Shown: positions 25,678 to 35,254 of the stretch, piece by piece | How the letters are laid out: every line of letters starts with the position of its first letter | How positions within the stretch are numbered: the stretch's first letter is position 1 | Source of the DNA: Fodinibius roseus | GTDB lineage: Bacteria; Bacteroidota; Rhodothermia; Balneolales; Balneolaceae | Direction of reading: 5' to 3' | DNA length: 64,000 nucleotides | NCBI RefSeq assembly: GCF_900129315.1 | Contig: NZ_FQUS01000004.1 | Span: forward strand, 62,001-126,000 | The notes under the pieces: model-generated | The model's database searches: none | What the model was told of the DNA's origin: nothing | The model's input: the letters and a program-made list of their open reading frames with translations, nothing else | Position numbers and translations under genes: made by a program

Positions 25678-26667
25678 TCAGGTTTTGACCGAAATAACGA
25701 TTTTACCAGTAGTATGCTTTCGTTCGATTAATTCGTGAGCTTCAGCTATTTGACCAAACGTAAAGACCTTTGATATATAAGGAACCAGTTTCTCCTGATC
25801 AATGGATGCAACCAACTGATTGAGTATCTCCCGGTGTCTGTTTGGAGCCAGTCCATAAACCGCAGAAGCTCCCATAAATTCATAACTTATAGTAATATTC
25901 CTTATCAAATTTGAATTTCCTACAGAAGAATCAAAACTTACAGGAAGGATGGTACAAATATGTCCCCCAGGCCTCAAATAATTGAGTGATTCAACAAAAG
26001 TTTTTCCTCCAACAGTATCAAAAATGAAGGGAAGTCCTTTCCCCCCGGTGAACTCCTTTACGGATTCCTCCACAGATGAGGTTTTATAGTTTATGACTAG
26101 ATCGGCACCCAATGTTTCCCGGCAATATGCTATGGATTGCGGGCGGCTGGCTGTAGTGATAACGGTACAGCCAGCGCTTTTCGCCAACTGTATGGCAAGA
26201 TGCCCCACGCCACCGGCCCCGGCCTGAATCATGACCGTGTTGCCTTCTTTTAACTGAAGTCGGTCAAAAAGCCCCTCATAAGCGGTGATACCGGTAAGCG
26301 GAATAGCAGCCCCAATGACAGGATCCAAGTCATTAACTTTCAGGCATGTCGCCGCTTTTACGGCAATATATTCGGCATTGGCTCCGGGCCTGAATGGAGA
26401 AGGAGAAGCGATAATACGATCGCCAATGGTTAAATCTTTGACCTCCCCGCCCACGTCTACCACTTCGCCGTACAGATCGTATCCTGCAATCAGCGGGAAA
26501 TCCCGTTTCGCTTGAGAGTGATTTCTGATTCGGCAGTCCACAGGATTTACACTGGTATAATGTACGTTTACCAGTACATCGTCTTGATTAATCTTCGGAG
26601 TATCGGTATCGATCATAGCAAAGACCTCTGAAGGCTTGCCATGTGAAGTTATTACATTTGCTTTCAT
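25678..26667 (-). CDS. Zinc-independent MDR oxidoreductase (quinone reductase-like)
   Basis: A 329-aa medium-chain dehydrogenase/reductase. The GroES-like N-domain has HYTSVNPVDCRIRN and AGYDLYGEVVDVG; the Rossmann fold has GAGGVGHLAIQLAKSAG near residue 155. The catalytic and structural zinc ligands of alcohol dehydrogenases are absent, which places it with NADPH:quinone oxidoreductases. It is transcribed from the spacer shared with the AraC-type gene, both on the minus strand, so that regulator may control it. Confidence 0.88.
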   Translation of the reverse strand: MKANVITSHGKPSEVFAMIDTDTPKINQDDVLVNVHYTSVNPVDCRIRNHSQAKRDFPLIAGYDLYGEVVDVGGEVKDLTIGDRIIASPSPFRPGANAEYIAVKAATCLKVNDLDPVIGAAIPLTGITAYEGLFDRLQLKEGNTVMIQAGAGGVGHLAIQLAKSAGCTVITTASRPQSIAYCRETLGADLVINYKTSSVEESVKEFTGGKGLPFIFDTVGGKTFVESLNYLRPGGHICTILPVSFDSSVGNSNLIRNITISYEFMGASAVYGLAPNRHREILNQLVASIDQEKLVPYISKVFTFGQIAEAHELIERKHTTGKIVISVKT

Positions 26668-26738
26668 GATTTTTTAAAGAAAATATATGGACCAATATAT
26701 CTTCCGTCGTTATCCAATCGGTAATCTTTTTTATCCAA

Positions 26739-27629
26739 TCAGGATTTTCTTAGATCCGACGGGCGAATTCCAAACTGTCTTTTAAAGGCATTAGAAAAGC
26801 TTCCCACGCTTTGATAACCACACAGCAAGCCTACTTTGCTTACAGAATTCTGCGTTTCAAGAAGCAGTTGATAGGCCTTCGAAAGATTTTTTTCCGCCTG
26901 GTATTCAAATACTGATTTGTTAAGTTCTCTCCTAAAAAGAGTTTTTAGCTTAAAGGAGTTGATTCCTACTTTCCTGGATAACTCGTTGATTGTCAAGTAG
27001 TGTTGTGAATTTTCTATCAGGTCTATCACCTCAGCAAGCTTTTTTGCATCCGATCGCTGTATGTTTTTCAGGCCGTTCTGTCGTCCAATGACTGTTTCAA
27101 AAAAACCGTAAACCTGCTCAAGTATCGTTTTCTCCAAAAAAAGCTCGCGAAGTTCCTGTGATTGTTGCGGTGTATTTTGATCCAACTGCAACAGGGAATA
27201 ACTTTGAGGTGGTAACGGGATTTCGATAACTTCATTCCGGAACAGGTCAGGAAAAAGAATCTGTAGTTCTTCCACCATCACATCAGGTAGATGCAGATGA
27301 ACAATTTTAAAGTGTGCATTGGCCTCTAGCTTTGAACAATGGGTCTTTGGCAACGTATGGTAAAAAACAGCTTTTCCCTTTTGAAAGGAATACCTTTTTT
27401 TCTTTCCCAGAAACGATTCTGAATAGCCGTCAAAACAAAATACTAATTTATAAAAGCGTGAATCGTAATCTACCTTTAACATACGGTGATCCTTCGTTTT
27501 AAACCGGTATGAATAGAGACCGCTGCCCGATTTTGTTGTCAGTTTAGACTCACCGTAGTAGTCGTACAATTTTGTTTGATGGTTTTTTAGAACATTCGGC
27601 CGGTCCTGATATGAAGTGTATATTTCCAT
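26739..27629 (-). CDS. AraC-family transcriptional regulator
   Basis: A 296-aa regulator. The AraC/XylS DNA-binding domain occupies the last 100 residues: LTINELSRKVGINSFKLKTLFRRELNKSVFEYQ and VGLLCGYQSVGSFSNAFKRQFG. The N-terminal region is an undefined effector domain. ATG 27629 (MEIYTSYQDRP) is preferred; a TTG further upstream (27704) is poor. The sequence is AT-richer than average. It lies 71 bp upstream of the quinone-oxidoreductase-like gene on the same strand, which is the natural target. Confidence 0.88.
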   Translation of the reverse strand: MEIYTSYQDRPNVLKNHQTKLYDYYGESKLTTKSGSGLYSYRFKTKDHRMLKVDYDSRFYKLVFCFDGYSESFLGKKKRYSFQKGKAVFYHTLPKTHCSKLEANAHFKIVHLHLPDVMVEELQILFPDLFRNEVIEIPLPPQSYSLLQLDQNTPQQSQELRELFLEKTILEQVYGFFETVIGRQNGLKNIQRSDAKKLAEVIDLIENSQHYLTINELSRKVGINSFKLKTLFRRELNKSVFEYQAEKNLSKAYQLLLETQNSVSKVGLLCGYQSVGSFSNAFKRQFGIRPSDLRKS

Positions 27630-28005
27630 AACGTTTAATGTTTTCAACCTGTTGTTAACCTGTAATAATACCGAAAATTGTTCTGCTTTTATTAACACTC
27701 TCAAAGAAACTCTTTACTGGTTTTTAAAACTAAGAATCCTGACTTCCATTTTTTTCATGATATAGATGAATTCATTTTCATTGAACTTCCAAGATTTGAT
27801 GTGGCTGCTTTTTTATTTTTAGAGAAGATATTTGATCATCAAGAACAGGCACACGATGAGGCTATGAAGAATACCTGGATGAGGTCAGTGAAAATGAATT
27901 TTATCAAAATCCCGAGACAGTGAAACTTGGTCGGGCAAACTTCCCCTGTCTCTTCGTCAAATAAAACTACTGCACTAAAAGAATGAGATTCCTGCTGAGT
28001 TGGGT
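27630..28005. other. Spacer with degenerate coding remnants
   Basis: 376 bp between the AraC-type gene and thrC. The plus strand at 27756-27923 reads HDIDEFIFIELPRFD before losing similarity, and after a frame change EYLDEVSENEFYQ leads to a stop near 27963. This looks like a decayed gene, possibly of a PD-(D/E)XK transposase-like family, but the evidence is thin. Confidence 0.3.
27756..27963 (+). pseudogene. Possible gene remnant, frameshifted
   Basis: The string FIFIELPRFD resembles the family motif of Rpn/PD-(D/E)XK nuclease transposases (FIELPKF). The frame then breaks and a second frame carries a plausible acidic helix (EYLDEVSENEF). No start codon or complete domain remains. This could also be chance. 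Confidence 0.25.
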
Positions 28006-29328
28006 TCAAGACCCATAACTCTCCTTCAAAAACGCTTCAAAAGCCGGGTATTCCGCTTTCATCCCGATACTTTTCTTCTCTCTGCGGAGACTTTCGGCCA
28101 GGCGATCGGGCATGGTAACGGGCCGGCCGATAACCGGCTCGATAATGTCGCCGAATTTGGCGGGGTGGGCGGTTGACAAGATAATGACGGGATCCCGATC
28201 CCCTTTCCGCTCGTCCTTGTACTGCCGGGCCGCCAGGTAACCAACAGCCGTATGCGGGTCGAGGAGGTAATCGTAGTTGCTGTAGACTTCCCGGATCGCA
28301 TCCCTGGTCTGATCATCGTCGAAGGAGGCGGCCCAGAGATGCTGTTTCAGCGTCGCCATTCCCGGGTAAAGGGCTCGGATGCGCTCCAGGTTACTGGGGT
28401 TACCGACATCCATGGCGCTGGAAATGGTAGCCCGGGAGGGCCTGGGCACAAAGTCTCCCTCCTCCAAAAAGAGCGGGACGACATCATTGACGTTGGTTCC
28501 CGCCACAAACTGTCCTGCCGGCATGCCGGTTTTCCCCGCCATCATTCCCGCCGTGAGGTTGCCAAAATTACCGCTGGGTACGCAAAAATGTACGGGGCTT
28601 TTTTCTTCGAGCTGCGCCAGCGCGGCCGCGTAATAAAACATCTGGGGCAGCAGCCGGGCGATGTTAATGGAATTGGCCGAGCTGAGGGTTATATCCTTTC
28701 GCAGCTCCTCGTCCAAAAAGGCCTCTTTAACCATCTTCTGGCAGTCGTCAAACGTTCCCTCAACCTCGAGTGCCGTGACATTGCCCCCGATAGTCGTCAG
28801 CTGCTGTTCCTGCAGCTTGCTCACCTTGCCGCTGGGATACAGCAGGCATACGTCCACTCCTTCCACCCCTTCAAAAGCACGCCCCACGGCGCTGCCCGTA
28901 TCCCCGGAGGTCGCCACCAGGATCACCATCTGCTCTCCCTTCCGGCGGGCCTGGTAACTCATCATCCGGGCCATAAAGCGCGCACCGAAGTCTTTGAACG
29001 CCAGGGTGGGGCCGTGAAACAGTTCCAAAATATACCTGTCGTCATGCAGGTGAACAAGCGGGGCTTCAAAAGAGAGGGCATCCTCGACCAGCGGCTGCAG
29101 CTCGCGGGCAGCGACTTCGGGGATAAAGGTGCGGGACAGCAGCAGGCCGATTTCCTGCAGGGACTTTCCCTGGATATTCTTCCAGAACGGGTCCGTCAGG
29201 TCCGGCCACCGGTCGGGGACATACAACCCCCCGTCCGGCGCCAGTCCCTTCTCCATGGCCTCTAAAAAACTGACCGGCCGGGTCTTTTCCCGGGTGCTGA
29301 TGAATGCTATGGTTTCAGTCTTTGACAT
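28006..29328 (-). CDS. thrC: Threonine synthase
   Basis: A 440-aa fold-type II PLP enzyme turning O-phosphohomoserine into threonine. The E. coli-type N-terminus is present (ISTREKTRPVSFLEAMEKGLAPDGGLYVP). The PLP lysine is in TLAFKDFGARF and the phosphate loop in ATSGDTGSAVGRAF. It overlaps thrB by 14 nt and is last in the minus-strand operon. It is the canonical enzyme, distinct from the fusion protein at 22995-24698. Confidence 0.96.
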   Translation of the reverse strand: MSKTETIAFISTREKTRPVSFLEAMEKGLAPDGGLYVPDRWPDLTDPFWKNIQGKSLQEIGLLLSRTFIPEVAARELQPLVEDALSFEAPLVHLHDDRYILELFHGPTLAFKDFGARFMARMMSYQARRKGEQMVILVATSGDTGSAVGRAFEGVEGVDVCLLYPSGKVSKLQEQQLTTIGGNVTALEVEGTFDDCQKMVKEAFLDEELRKDITLSSANSINIARLLPQMFYYAAALAQLEEKSPVHFCVPSGNFGNLTAGMMAGKTGMPAGQFVAGTNVNDVVPLFLEEGDFVPRPSRATISSAMDVGNPSNLERIRALYPGMATLKQHLWAASFDDDQTRDAIREVYSNYDYLLDPHTAVGYLAARQYKDERKGDRDPVIILSTAHPAKFGDIIEPVIGRPVTMPDRLAESLRREKKSIGMKAEYPAFEAFLKESYGS

Positions 29329-30271
29329 CGATTACTTTTGCTCCTTTGGTATTGATGCGGGATATATATTCGTCCGAGGGCAGGCCGATCCGGTCCAGTT
29401 CCGATTTCATGGCATTGCTGACGTTCAGCGCCGTCTCGCGGTCGGGCGTCAGGGCAAAAATAGAGGGACCCGAACCGGCGATTCCCGCTCCCACTGCCCC
29501 ACCCTCGAGAGCAGCCTCCTTGACGGCATCGTAGCCCGGGATGAGGACCGACCGGATCGGCTCAATAATAACGTCTTCCATGGAACGGGCAATCAGATCC
29601 AGATCCTTGTTGATCAACCCGGCCACCAGTCCCCCTACATTGCCCCACTGCCTGACCGCCTGGCCGAGTGAGATATCGTTCCGGAGGATCCGGCGGGTAT
29701 CCTCGGTTTTGATCTCTATCTGCGGGTGTACGATAACCGCATAGAGTGACTCGGGAAAAGGGAGATTAAAGATATCAAGCGGGTCGGAACTGCGGATAAA
29801 CACAAAACCACCCAGCAGGGAGGGGCCCACATTATCGTAATGGGCGGTCCCGCAGGCCACGCGCTCGCCTTCCGCGGCAAAGGGCAGCAGCTCCTTGCGG
29901 CCCAGCGGCTCGCCCAACAGCCGGTTGACCGCCAATACCGCACCCGCCGAACTGGCTGCACTGGAACCCAGTCCACTCCCCAGCGGCATCTGCTTGTGCA
30001 CCTCAATTTCGATGCCGTTTTCAAATCCCAGGTGGTCGAGCAGCGTCTGAACAGCCACGCTGGCCGTATTTTTAAGGGCATTACTGGGCAGTAATCCATC
30101 GTCACCGGTAATGGATTTGATCACAACCTGCCCCTCGTCTGCAGGCCTAACAACAATCTCGTCGCCGGGGGCTTCGAGGGTAAACCCCATGACATCAAAA
30201 CCGCAGCTTACATTGGCTACGCTGGCCGGGGCAAATACACGGACTTCCTTGTGTTCATATGTTGATTTCAT
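29315..30271 (-). CDS. thrB: Homoserine kinase
   Basis: A 318-aa GHMP kinase that phosphorylates homoserine. The N-terminus is VRVFAPASVANVSCGFDVMG, the ATP loop PLGSGLGSSAAS is near residue 95, and the C-terminal GAVGAGIAGSGPSIFAL is present. It begins 3 nt after thrA and overlaps thrC by 14 nt, so translation of the three is probably coupled. Confidence 0.97.
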   Translation of the reverse strand: MKSTYEHKEVRVFAPASVANVSCGFDVMGFTLEAPGDEIVVRPADEGQVVIKSITGDDGLLPSNALKNTASVAVQTLLDHLGFENGIEIEVHKQMPLGSGLGSSAASSAGAVLAVNRLLGEPLGRKELLPFAAEGERVACGTAHYDNVGPSLLGGFVFIRSSDPLDIFNLPFPESLYAVIVHPQIEIKTEDTRRILRNDISLGQAVRQWGNVGGLVAGLINKDLDLIARSMEDVIIEPIRSVLIPGYDAVKEAALEGGAVGAGIAGSGPSIFALTPDRETALNVSNAMKSELDRIGLPSDEYISRINTKGAKVIDVKD

Positions 30272-30274
30272 TAG

Positions 30275-32746
30275 CTATACGATTTTATTGCTGAAGGAGG
30301 GTACATTACTGATCCTCAGGATATCGGCCAGTATGCCGCCGGCCGTGACCTCTGCACCGGCGCCGGGACCTTTTACCACCAATGGGGTGTCCCGGTAATG
30401 TTTGGTATGGAAAGCGATGATATTATCGCTGCCCGAGAGTCCGCTGAAAGGATGATCGGAACCGATCTCCTCCAGTGCCACTGTGGCATCGCCCTGTTCG
30501 TACCGGGCAATATAACAGAGGCGGTGCCCTTTGGAGGCCGCCTGCTCATACTGCTGCCGAAAATCGTCGTCAAATTCCGCCAGCTTCTCAAAAAAGTCCT
30601 CGATACTGTCCGCCTCCCGGGCCGGACCGGGAACCAGGTTTTGTACCTCCAGGTCCCCCATTTCCACTTCAATGCCGGCCTCGCGCGCCAAAATGAGCAG
30701 CTTGCGGGCCACATCCCTGCCGTTCAGGTCCTCCCGCGGATCGGGCTCGGTATATCCTTTCTCCAATGCATTCCTGACGACCTGGCTGAAGGGCGTTTTT
30801 CCGTCATAAGTGTTAAATATATAGCTCAGCGTTCCCGAGAGCACGCCCTCTATTTTGGTAATTTCATCGCCCGCCAGCACCTGCTCCTTCAGCGTTTTTA
30901 CGACCGGCAATCCCGCTCCCACATTCGTCTCATAGAGATACATTACATTATGTTCGAGCGCCAGCTCCTGCAGCTCCTGGTAACGCTTCAGCGTACCCGA
31001 GTTAGCTTTCTTGTTGGCAGTAACCAGTGAAAAATTGGCCTTCATTACTTCGGGATAAAAATCGGATACCTCCTCGCTGGCCGTACAGTCGATAAACAGG
31101 CTGTTGGGAAGGTTCAGCCTGTCAGCCTCCTCCAAAAACTGTTGAAGGCTCATCGGTTCTCCTTCCTCTTCGAGACGATCCGGCCAGCCCGTAAACGGCA
31201 TTCCCTCTTCACGGATCTTGTAATATCTTGAATTGGCAATACCGCATAGCTTGAGCTCTATATTATGCTTCTCAAAAAGGAGACTGGCCTGCTTGTCAAA
31301 CAGGTCGAGCAGCTTGCTTCCGATCAGCCCGATGCCGATCAAGAACAGGTTGACGGATTTTATCTCACTCAGGAAAAAAGCATCGTGGATGGTGTTGAGC
31401 GTCTTAGCCAGGTCATCCTCCTGGACGACGATTGAGATATTCCGCTCCGAAGAGCCCTGGGCGATAGCGCGCACATTAATGCCATTGCGTCCCAGCGATC
31501 GGAAAAAGCGTCCCGATATCCCCGGTGTCCGTTTCATTCCTTCGCCGACCGCGGCCACGATGGAACAATCCGGCTCCTCTTTTATCTCATCAATAATCCC
31601 TTCCTCAAGCTCCCGCTTGAAATGACGTTCCAGCGCCTGCATGGCCAGAGCGGCCTGGCCGGGCAGAACGGCGAAACACACCGTATGCTCCGACGACGCC
31701 TGGGTAATCATGATAATGTTGACTCCGGCATCGGCCAGCGCCGAAAAAATACGCGCGGCGAATCCGCTGACGCCCACCATGCCGCTTCCCTTCAGGGTGA
31801 TAAGGGTGATATGGTCAATGGAGGAGATCCCCTTGACACTCGACTTGTCATCCTGCACCTCCCGGGTAATGACCGTGCCCTTGGCTTCGGGCTTGAACGT
31901 ATTTTTAATAAAGATGGGGATTGCCTGCTCCATCGCCGGGTGGATGGTCGGCGGGTAGATGACCTCGGCCCCGAAATGAGAGAGCTCCATAGCCTCTTCG
32001 TAGGAGAGCCTTCCGATCGGCAGATGACGCCCTACTTTGCGGGGATCGGCCGTCATGATCCCCTCGACATCCGTCCATATTTCGATAGCTTCCGCATTCA
32101 GGGCGGCCCCGATGAGCGAGGCGGTATAATCCGACCCGCCCCGACCGAGAGTCGTCGTTTCGCCGTTTACCGTGGATGAGATATAACCGGTAACAATACC
32201 CACAAACTCACTTTCCTGGAGCCGTTCCCGGATATTTTCGTAAGTTGTGGGAACCAGCACCCGGGCGTTTCCGAAATCGTCGTTGGTCTTTATCAGCTCC
32301 CGGGCATCAATATATTCCGCCTCTATGCCGCTGCTCGCCAATGCTTTACTGAGGATATAGGCCGAGAGGCGTTCCCCGAAGCCCAGCACAAAATCACGGG
32401 TGCGGTCGGTAAGCTCGTGCGTGAGAGAGACGCCATGCAGCACATCATCGAGCTCATTAAGCAGCACTTTGAGTTCGGTCAATACCGTGCTCTGCTGTTT
32501 CACACCGATAAGCTTGCGTACGATATCAATATGGCGGTCTTCAATAGCCTTGAGCTGTTCCCGGTAGGACTGGTTGCCGGCAGAAGCATCCTCCACCATC
32601 TGCTGCAATGTGTTGGTCACCCCCCCGAAAGCGGACACAACCACCTGTATGCGGCCTTCTTCCCGTTTCCTGGCAATAAGTTTTAGAACTTTTCTGATGG
32701 CATCTTCTGATCCCACAGAAGTACCGCCGAACTTTAAAATGCGCAT
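30275..32746 (-). CDS. thrA: Bifunctional aspartate kinase / homoserine dehydrogenase I
   Basis: An 823-aa bifunctional enzyme. The aspartokinase part (about 1-300) has KFGGTSVGS and TTLGRGGSDYTA. Two ACT domains lie around 310-460. The homoserine dehydrogenase part (460-823) has LIGIGLIGSKLL and GTLSYIFNTYDG. It catalyses the first and third steps of the aspartate family and is usually feedback-regulated by threonine through the ACT domains. The length and order match E. coli ThrA. It follows dapD by 84 bp. Confidence 0.97.
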   Translation of the reverse strand: MRILKFGGTSVGSEDAIRKVLKLIARKREEGRIQVVVSAFGGVTNTLQQMVEDASAGNQSYREQLKAIEDRHIDIVRKLIGVKQQSTVLTELKVLLNELDDVLHGVSLTHELTDRTRDFVLGFGERLSAYILSKALASSGIEAEYIDARELIKTNDDFGNARVLVPTTYENIRERLQESEFVGIVTGYISSTVNGETTTLGRGGSDYTASLIGAALNAEAIEIWTDVEGIMTADPRKVGRHLPIGRLSYEEAMELSHFGAEVIYPPTIHPAMEQAIPIFIKNTFKPEAKGTVITREVQDDKSSVKGISSIDHITLITLKGSGMVGVSGFAARIFSALADAGVNIIMITQASSEHTVCFAVLPGQAALAMQALERHFKRELEEGIIDEIKEEPDCSIVAAVGEGMKRTPGISGRFFRSLGRNGINVRAIAQGSSERNISIVVQEDDLAKTLNTIHDAFFLSEIKSVNLFLIGIGLIGSKLLDLFDKQASLLFEKHNIELKLCGIANSRYYKIREEGMPFTGWPDRLEEEGEPMSLQQFLEEADRLNLPNSLFIDCTASEEVSDFYPEVMKANFSLVTANKKANSGTLKRYQELQELALEHNVMYLYETNVGAGLPVVKTLKEQVLAGDEITKIEGVLSGTLSYIFNTYDGKTPFSQVVRNALEKGYTEPDPREDLNGRDVARKLLILAREAGIEVEMGDLEVQNLVPGPAREADSIEDFFEKLAEFDDDFRQQYEQAASKGHRLCYIARYEQGDATVALEEIGSDHPFSGLSGSDNIIAFHTKHYRDTPLVVKGPGAGAEVTAGGILADILRISNVPSFSNKIV

Positions 32747-32830
32747 TTCGTTAATTTAAATATAAAATATATCTATTGATTCAGGCTGTAGACTGCATTA
32801 TGAACAAGTCAGTCGTGCTCATGTATTCCA

Positions 32831-33586
32831 TCAGCGCAGTGCGTCTTCCAACTCAAGCGAGGCATCGCTTTGAGCATCACGATATTTGACAATCATCGGG
32901 CAGGCCATGCTGAGTCCCTGTTCGGTGGCCCAGCTGCCGCTCATGGGACGCGTACCGGGGATGACCACGGCCCTTTCGGGGATGGCGGCTCCCTTTTTAA
33001 GTATCTCTTCGTTTACGCAGTCGTACACGGGGATCGATTTGGACAAGGTGACCCCCGGAGCGATAACCGCTCCCCTTTTAACGAGGATGCCCTCCACAAT
33101 GACGGCCCCCGCCCCGACAAAACAATCATCTTCGATCACCACGGGACTGAGTCCCACAGGCTCAAGCACGCCTCCCAGCTGCACGCCGGCGGAAAGATGA
33201 ACGTTCTTTCCCACCTGGGCACAGGAGCCTACCAGAGCATGGCTGTCGATCATCGACCCTTCATCCACATAAGCGCCCACATTCACATAGGCCGGGGGCA
33301 TGATGATAACGCCCGGAGCGACATAGGCGCCGCGGCGAACGGACGATCCACCGGGAACCAGCCGCACGTTGTCGGCCACGGTAAACCGCCGGGGGGGGAG
33401 GTTCTGCTTATCAACAAAACCATCGTAAATGCCGGAATATTCGGTGTTTTCGCCGGCGCCAAAGGAAGCCAGGATGGCTTCTTTTACTTCTACATTAGCC
33501 TCCCATCCGTCTCCTCTGGGTTCTGCGGCGCGGACTTCGCCCTCTTCAAGCTGATCTAAAATGATTTCCCAGTTACTGTCACTCAT
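32831..33586 (-). CDS. dapD: Tetrahydrodipicolinate N-succinyltransferase
   Basis: A 251-aa left-handed beta-helix transferase that succinylates tetrahydrodipicolinate. The hexapeptide repeats are visible (VIIMPPAYVNVGAYVDEGS, VHLSAGVQLGGV, GAGAVIVEGI) with the typical terminus RPMSG. It shows that lysine is made by the succinylase route. It follows dapA by 103 bp. Confidence 0.95.
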   Translation of the reverse strand: MSDSNWEIILDQLEEGEVRAAEPRGDGWEANVEVKEAILASFGAGENTEYSGIYDGFVDKQNLPPRRFTVADNVRLVPGGSSVRRGAYVAPGVIIMPPAYVNVGAYVDEGSMIDSHALVGSCAQVGKNVHLSAGVQLGGVLEPVGLSPVVIEDDCFVGAGAVIVEGILVKRGAVIAPGVTLSKSIPVYDCVNEEILKKGAAIPERAVVIPGTRPMSGSWATEQGLSMACPMIVKYRDAQSDASLELEDALR

Positions 33587-33689
33587 GGTGTTGTACTATT
33601 TTATTTGTCAGTTAGATATTTTTTTCAAATAAATAAAGCCAGTGATGATGTCTGCCTTAGACGTATGACACGCTGCTGCATCGATTCGG

Positions 33690-34580
33690 TCAGTCGCTGC
33701 CGGTTTCCTCGTACCAGTCCCGGATCATTTGATCTGCATTTTTCAACAAACTGATATCGGCCAGTTCATCTTCAGTCAGAGGGGGACGCAACGCAGAGGA
33801 AGAAATCCATCCTTTCTCTTTGAGCAGCAGCTTGACCGGCACAGGGTTGGGTGCTTCAAACAACGCATCCGCACACTCCTGCCAGAGCGGGAGCAGTTCC
33901 GGCCCGCGTCCCTCCATACACCACTGTACATAGCGGTGTACGGCCTTCGGCCACACGTTCGAGGCTACGGAGACCAGCCCCGTGCAACCGGCCATCGCAA
34001 AGAAGGGCGTCAGGGCATCATCGCCGCTGTAGAAAGCCAGCTCCGGCGCACTTGCGCGGTATCTCTGAAAATCGGTTATGCTTCCGCTGGCCTCTTTCAC
34101 CACCTCAAAATTCGGATGTCCCTTCAGCTCCATCAGCATTTCAACACTCATTTTGACACCGGTTCGAGAGGGGACGTTATACACCATGCAGGGCTTGTCA
34201 GCGGCGTCCAAAAGCGACTTGAACCACTGGACCTGTCCCTTTGCACCCGGTTTGGCATACAATGGTGTGACCAGCAGAAAGGCGTCGATCTCAAACTGGT
34301 GACAATATTCTATCCACTCCAGCTGATGGCGGAGATTAAAGCCCCCCACACCGGCCATCACAGGGATCTCAATATTCAGGCTCGAGGCGGTCTTGACGAC
34401 CTGCTTTTTATCTTCCAGGCCCAGGGCCAGTCCCTCTCCGGTACTTCCTAACACCAGCACGCCATTACCGGCCTCATCCTGTTTATAGATCAGCGACGCC
34501 AAATCCTCCAGGTTAAGTTCGCCATTTTCGTGCATCGGTGTGACTACCGCGGTCCAGGTTTGTGTATCTGTAATCTTCAT
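33690..34580 (-). CDS. dapA: 4-hydroxy-tetrahydrodipicolinate synthase
   Basis: A 296-aa class I aldolase condensing aspartate semialdehyde with pyruvate. The Schiff-base lysine K162 lies in VVKEASGS and the catalytic Tyr134 in VYNVPSRTG; GSTGEG near residue 45 is present. It overlaps dapB by 4 nt (ATGA). Confidence 0.96.
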   Translation of the reverse strand: MKITDTQTWTAVVTPMHENGELNLEDLASLIYKQDEAGNGVLVLGSTGEGLALGLEDKKQVVKTASSLNIEIPVMAGVGGFNLRHQLEWIEYCHQFEIDAFLLVTPLYAKPGAKGQVQWFKSLLDAADKPCMVYNVPSRTGVKMSVEMLMELKGHPNFEVVKEASGSITDFQRYRASAPELAFYSGDDALTPFFAMAGCTGLVSVASNVWPKAVHRYVQWCMEGRGPELLPLWQECADALFEAPNPVPVKLLLKEKGWISSSALRPPLTEDELADISLLKNADQMIRDWYEETGSD

Positions 34581-35254
34581 GACTGTTGCATTATAAAATC
34601 AAAAATAGTGGAAAAATCGTGAAACCCGGGCTCAATCTCCGGTTTTACCAGCTGTTCCGCTGCCCAGACGGCGCCCCGGGCAAAGATCTCACGGTCGCGG
34701 GCCCGGTGCTCCAGCCGGATGGATTCGGTATCCGTCTTCACTTCAAGCCGGTGGATGCCTTTGATATCCCCCTTCCGCTCGGAGGTAATCTCCGCCTCGC
34801 GGCCCAGCCACTCCTGCCACGACAGGGCCGTACCGCTGGGTGCATCCTGTTTATGAATGTGATGGATCTCATGAATATGGAATGAGGGCTCCGTCAACAC
34901 CGAAGAACTCTGTCCAATGACATTGAGGCAGCGGCGTACGATGCTCATGCCCAGGCTGAAGTTCGAAGCCTGCAACCATTTTATACCCTGTATTCGCAGG
35001 CGCTTGTCCAGATCTTCCGGCCATTCATAGCCGGTGGTCCCCCACGCCGAAGGAATACCCGAGCTCATCAGCGGCTCAACCAGATCCTCGACGGCGGCAC
35101 CCGGCACAAAAAGAATAGCGACATCAGCTTGTTGCAGTGCCTCGGCCGTCGGCTTCTCCGAAGAGTTAAAAGGTCCGACCACCTGCTCGTCATCTAATAT
35201 ATCAAGAACTTTTCCACCGGTCCTTCCGGTTCCAATAACAGCAAATTTTGTCAT
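34577..35254 (-). CDS. dapB: 4-hydroxy-tetrahydrodipicolinate reductase (short form)
   Basis: A 225-aa NAD(P)H-dependent reductase, shorter than the usual 240-270 aa. The Rossmann start is VIGTGRTGGKVLDIL and the active-site signature is HEIHHIHKQDAPSGTA with its His-Lys pair. The shortness is spread through the N-domain and the key motif is intact, so it should be active. First gene of dapB-dapA-dapD-thrA-thrB-thrC. Confidence 0.92.
   Translation of the reverse strand: MTKFAVIGTGRTGGKVLDILDDEQVVGPFNSSEKPTAEALQQADVAILFVPGAAVEDLVEPLMSSGIPSAWGTTGYEWPEDLDKRLRIQGIKWLQASNFSLGMSIVRRCLNVIGQSSSVLTEPSFHIHEIHHIHKQDAPSGTALSWQEWLGREAEITSERKGDIKGIHRLEVKTDTESIRLEHRARDREIFARGAVWAAEQLVKPEIEPGFHDFSTIFDFIMQQS

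Noticed and set aside
28252-29265. Plus-strand ORF of 337 aa opposite thrC
   Set aside because: Antisense shadow of thrC with no family signature.
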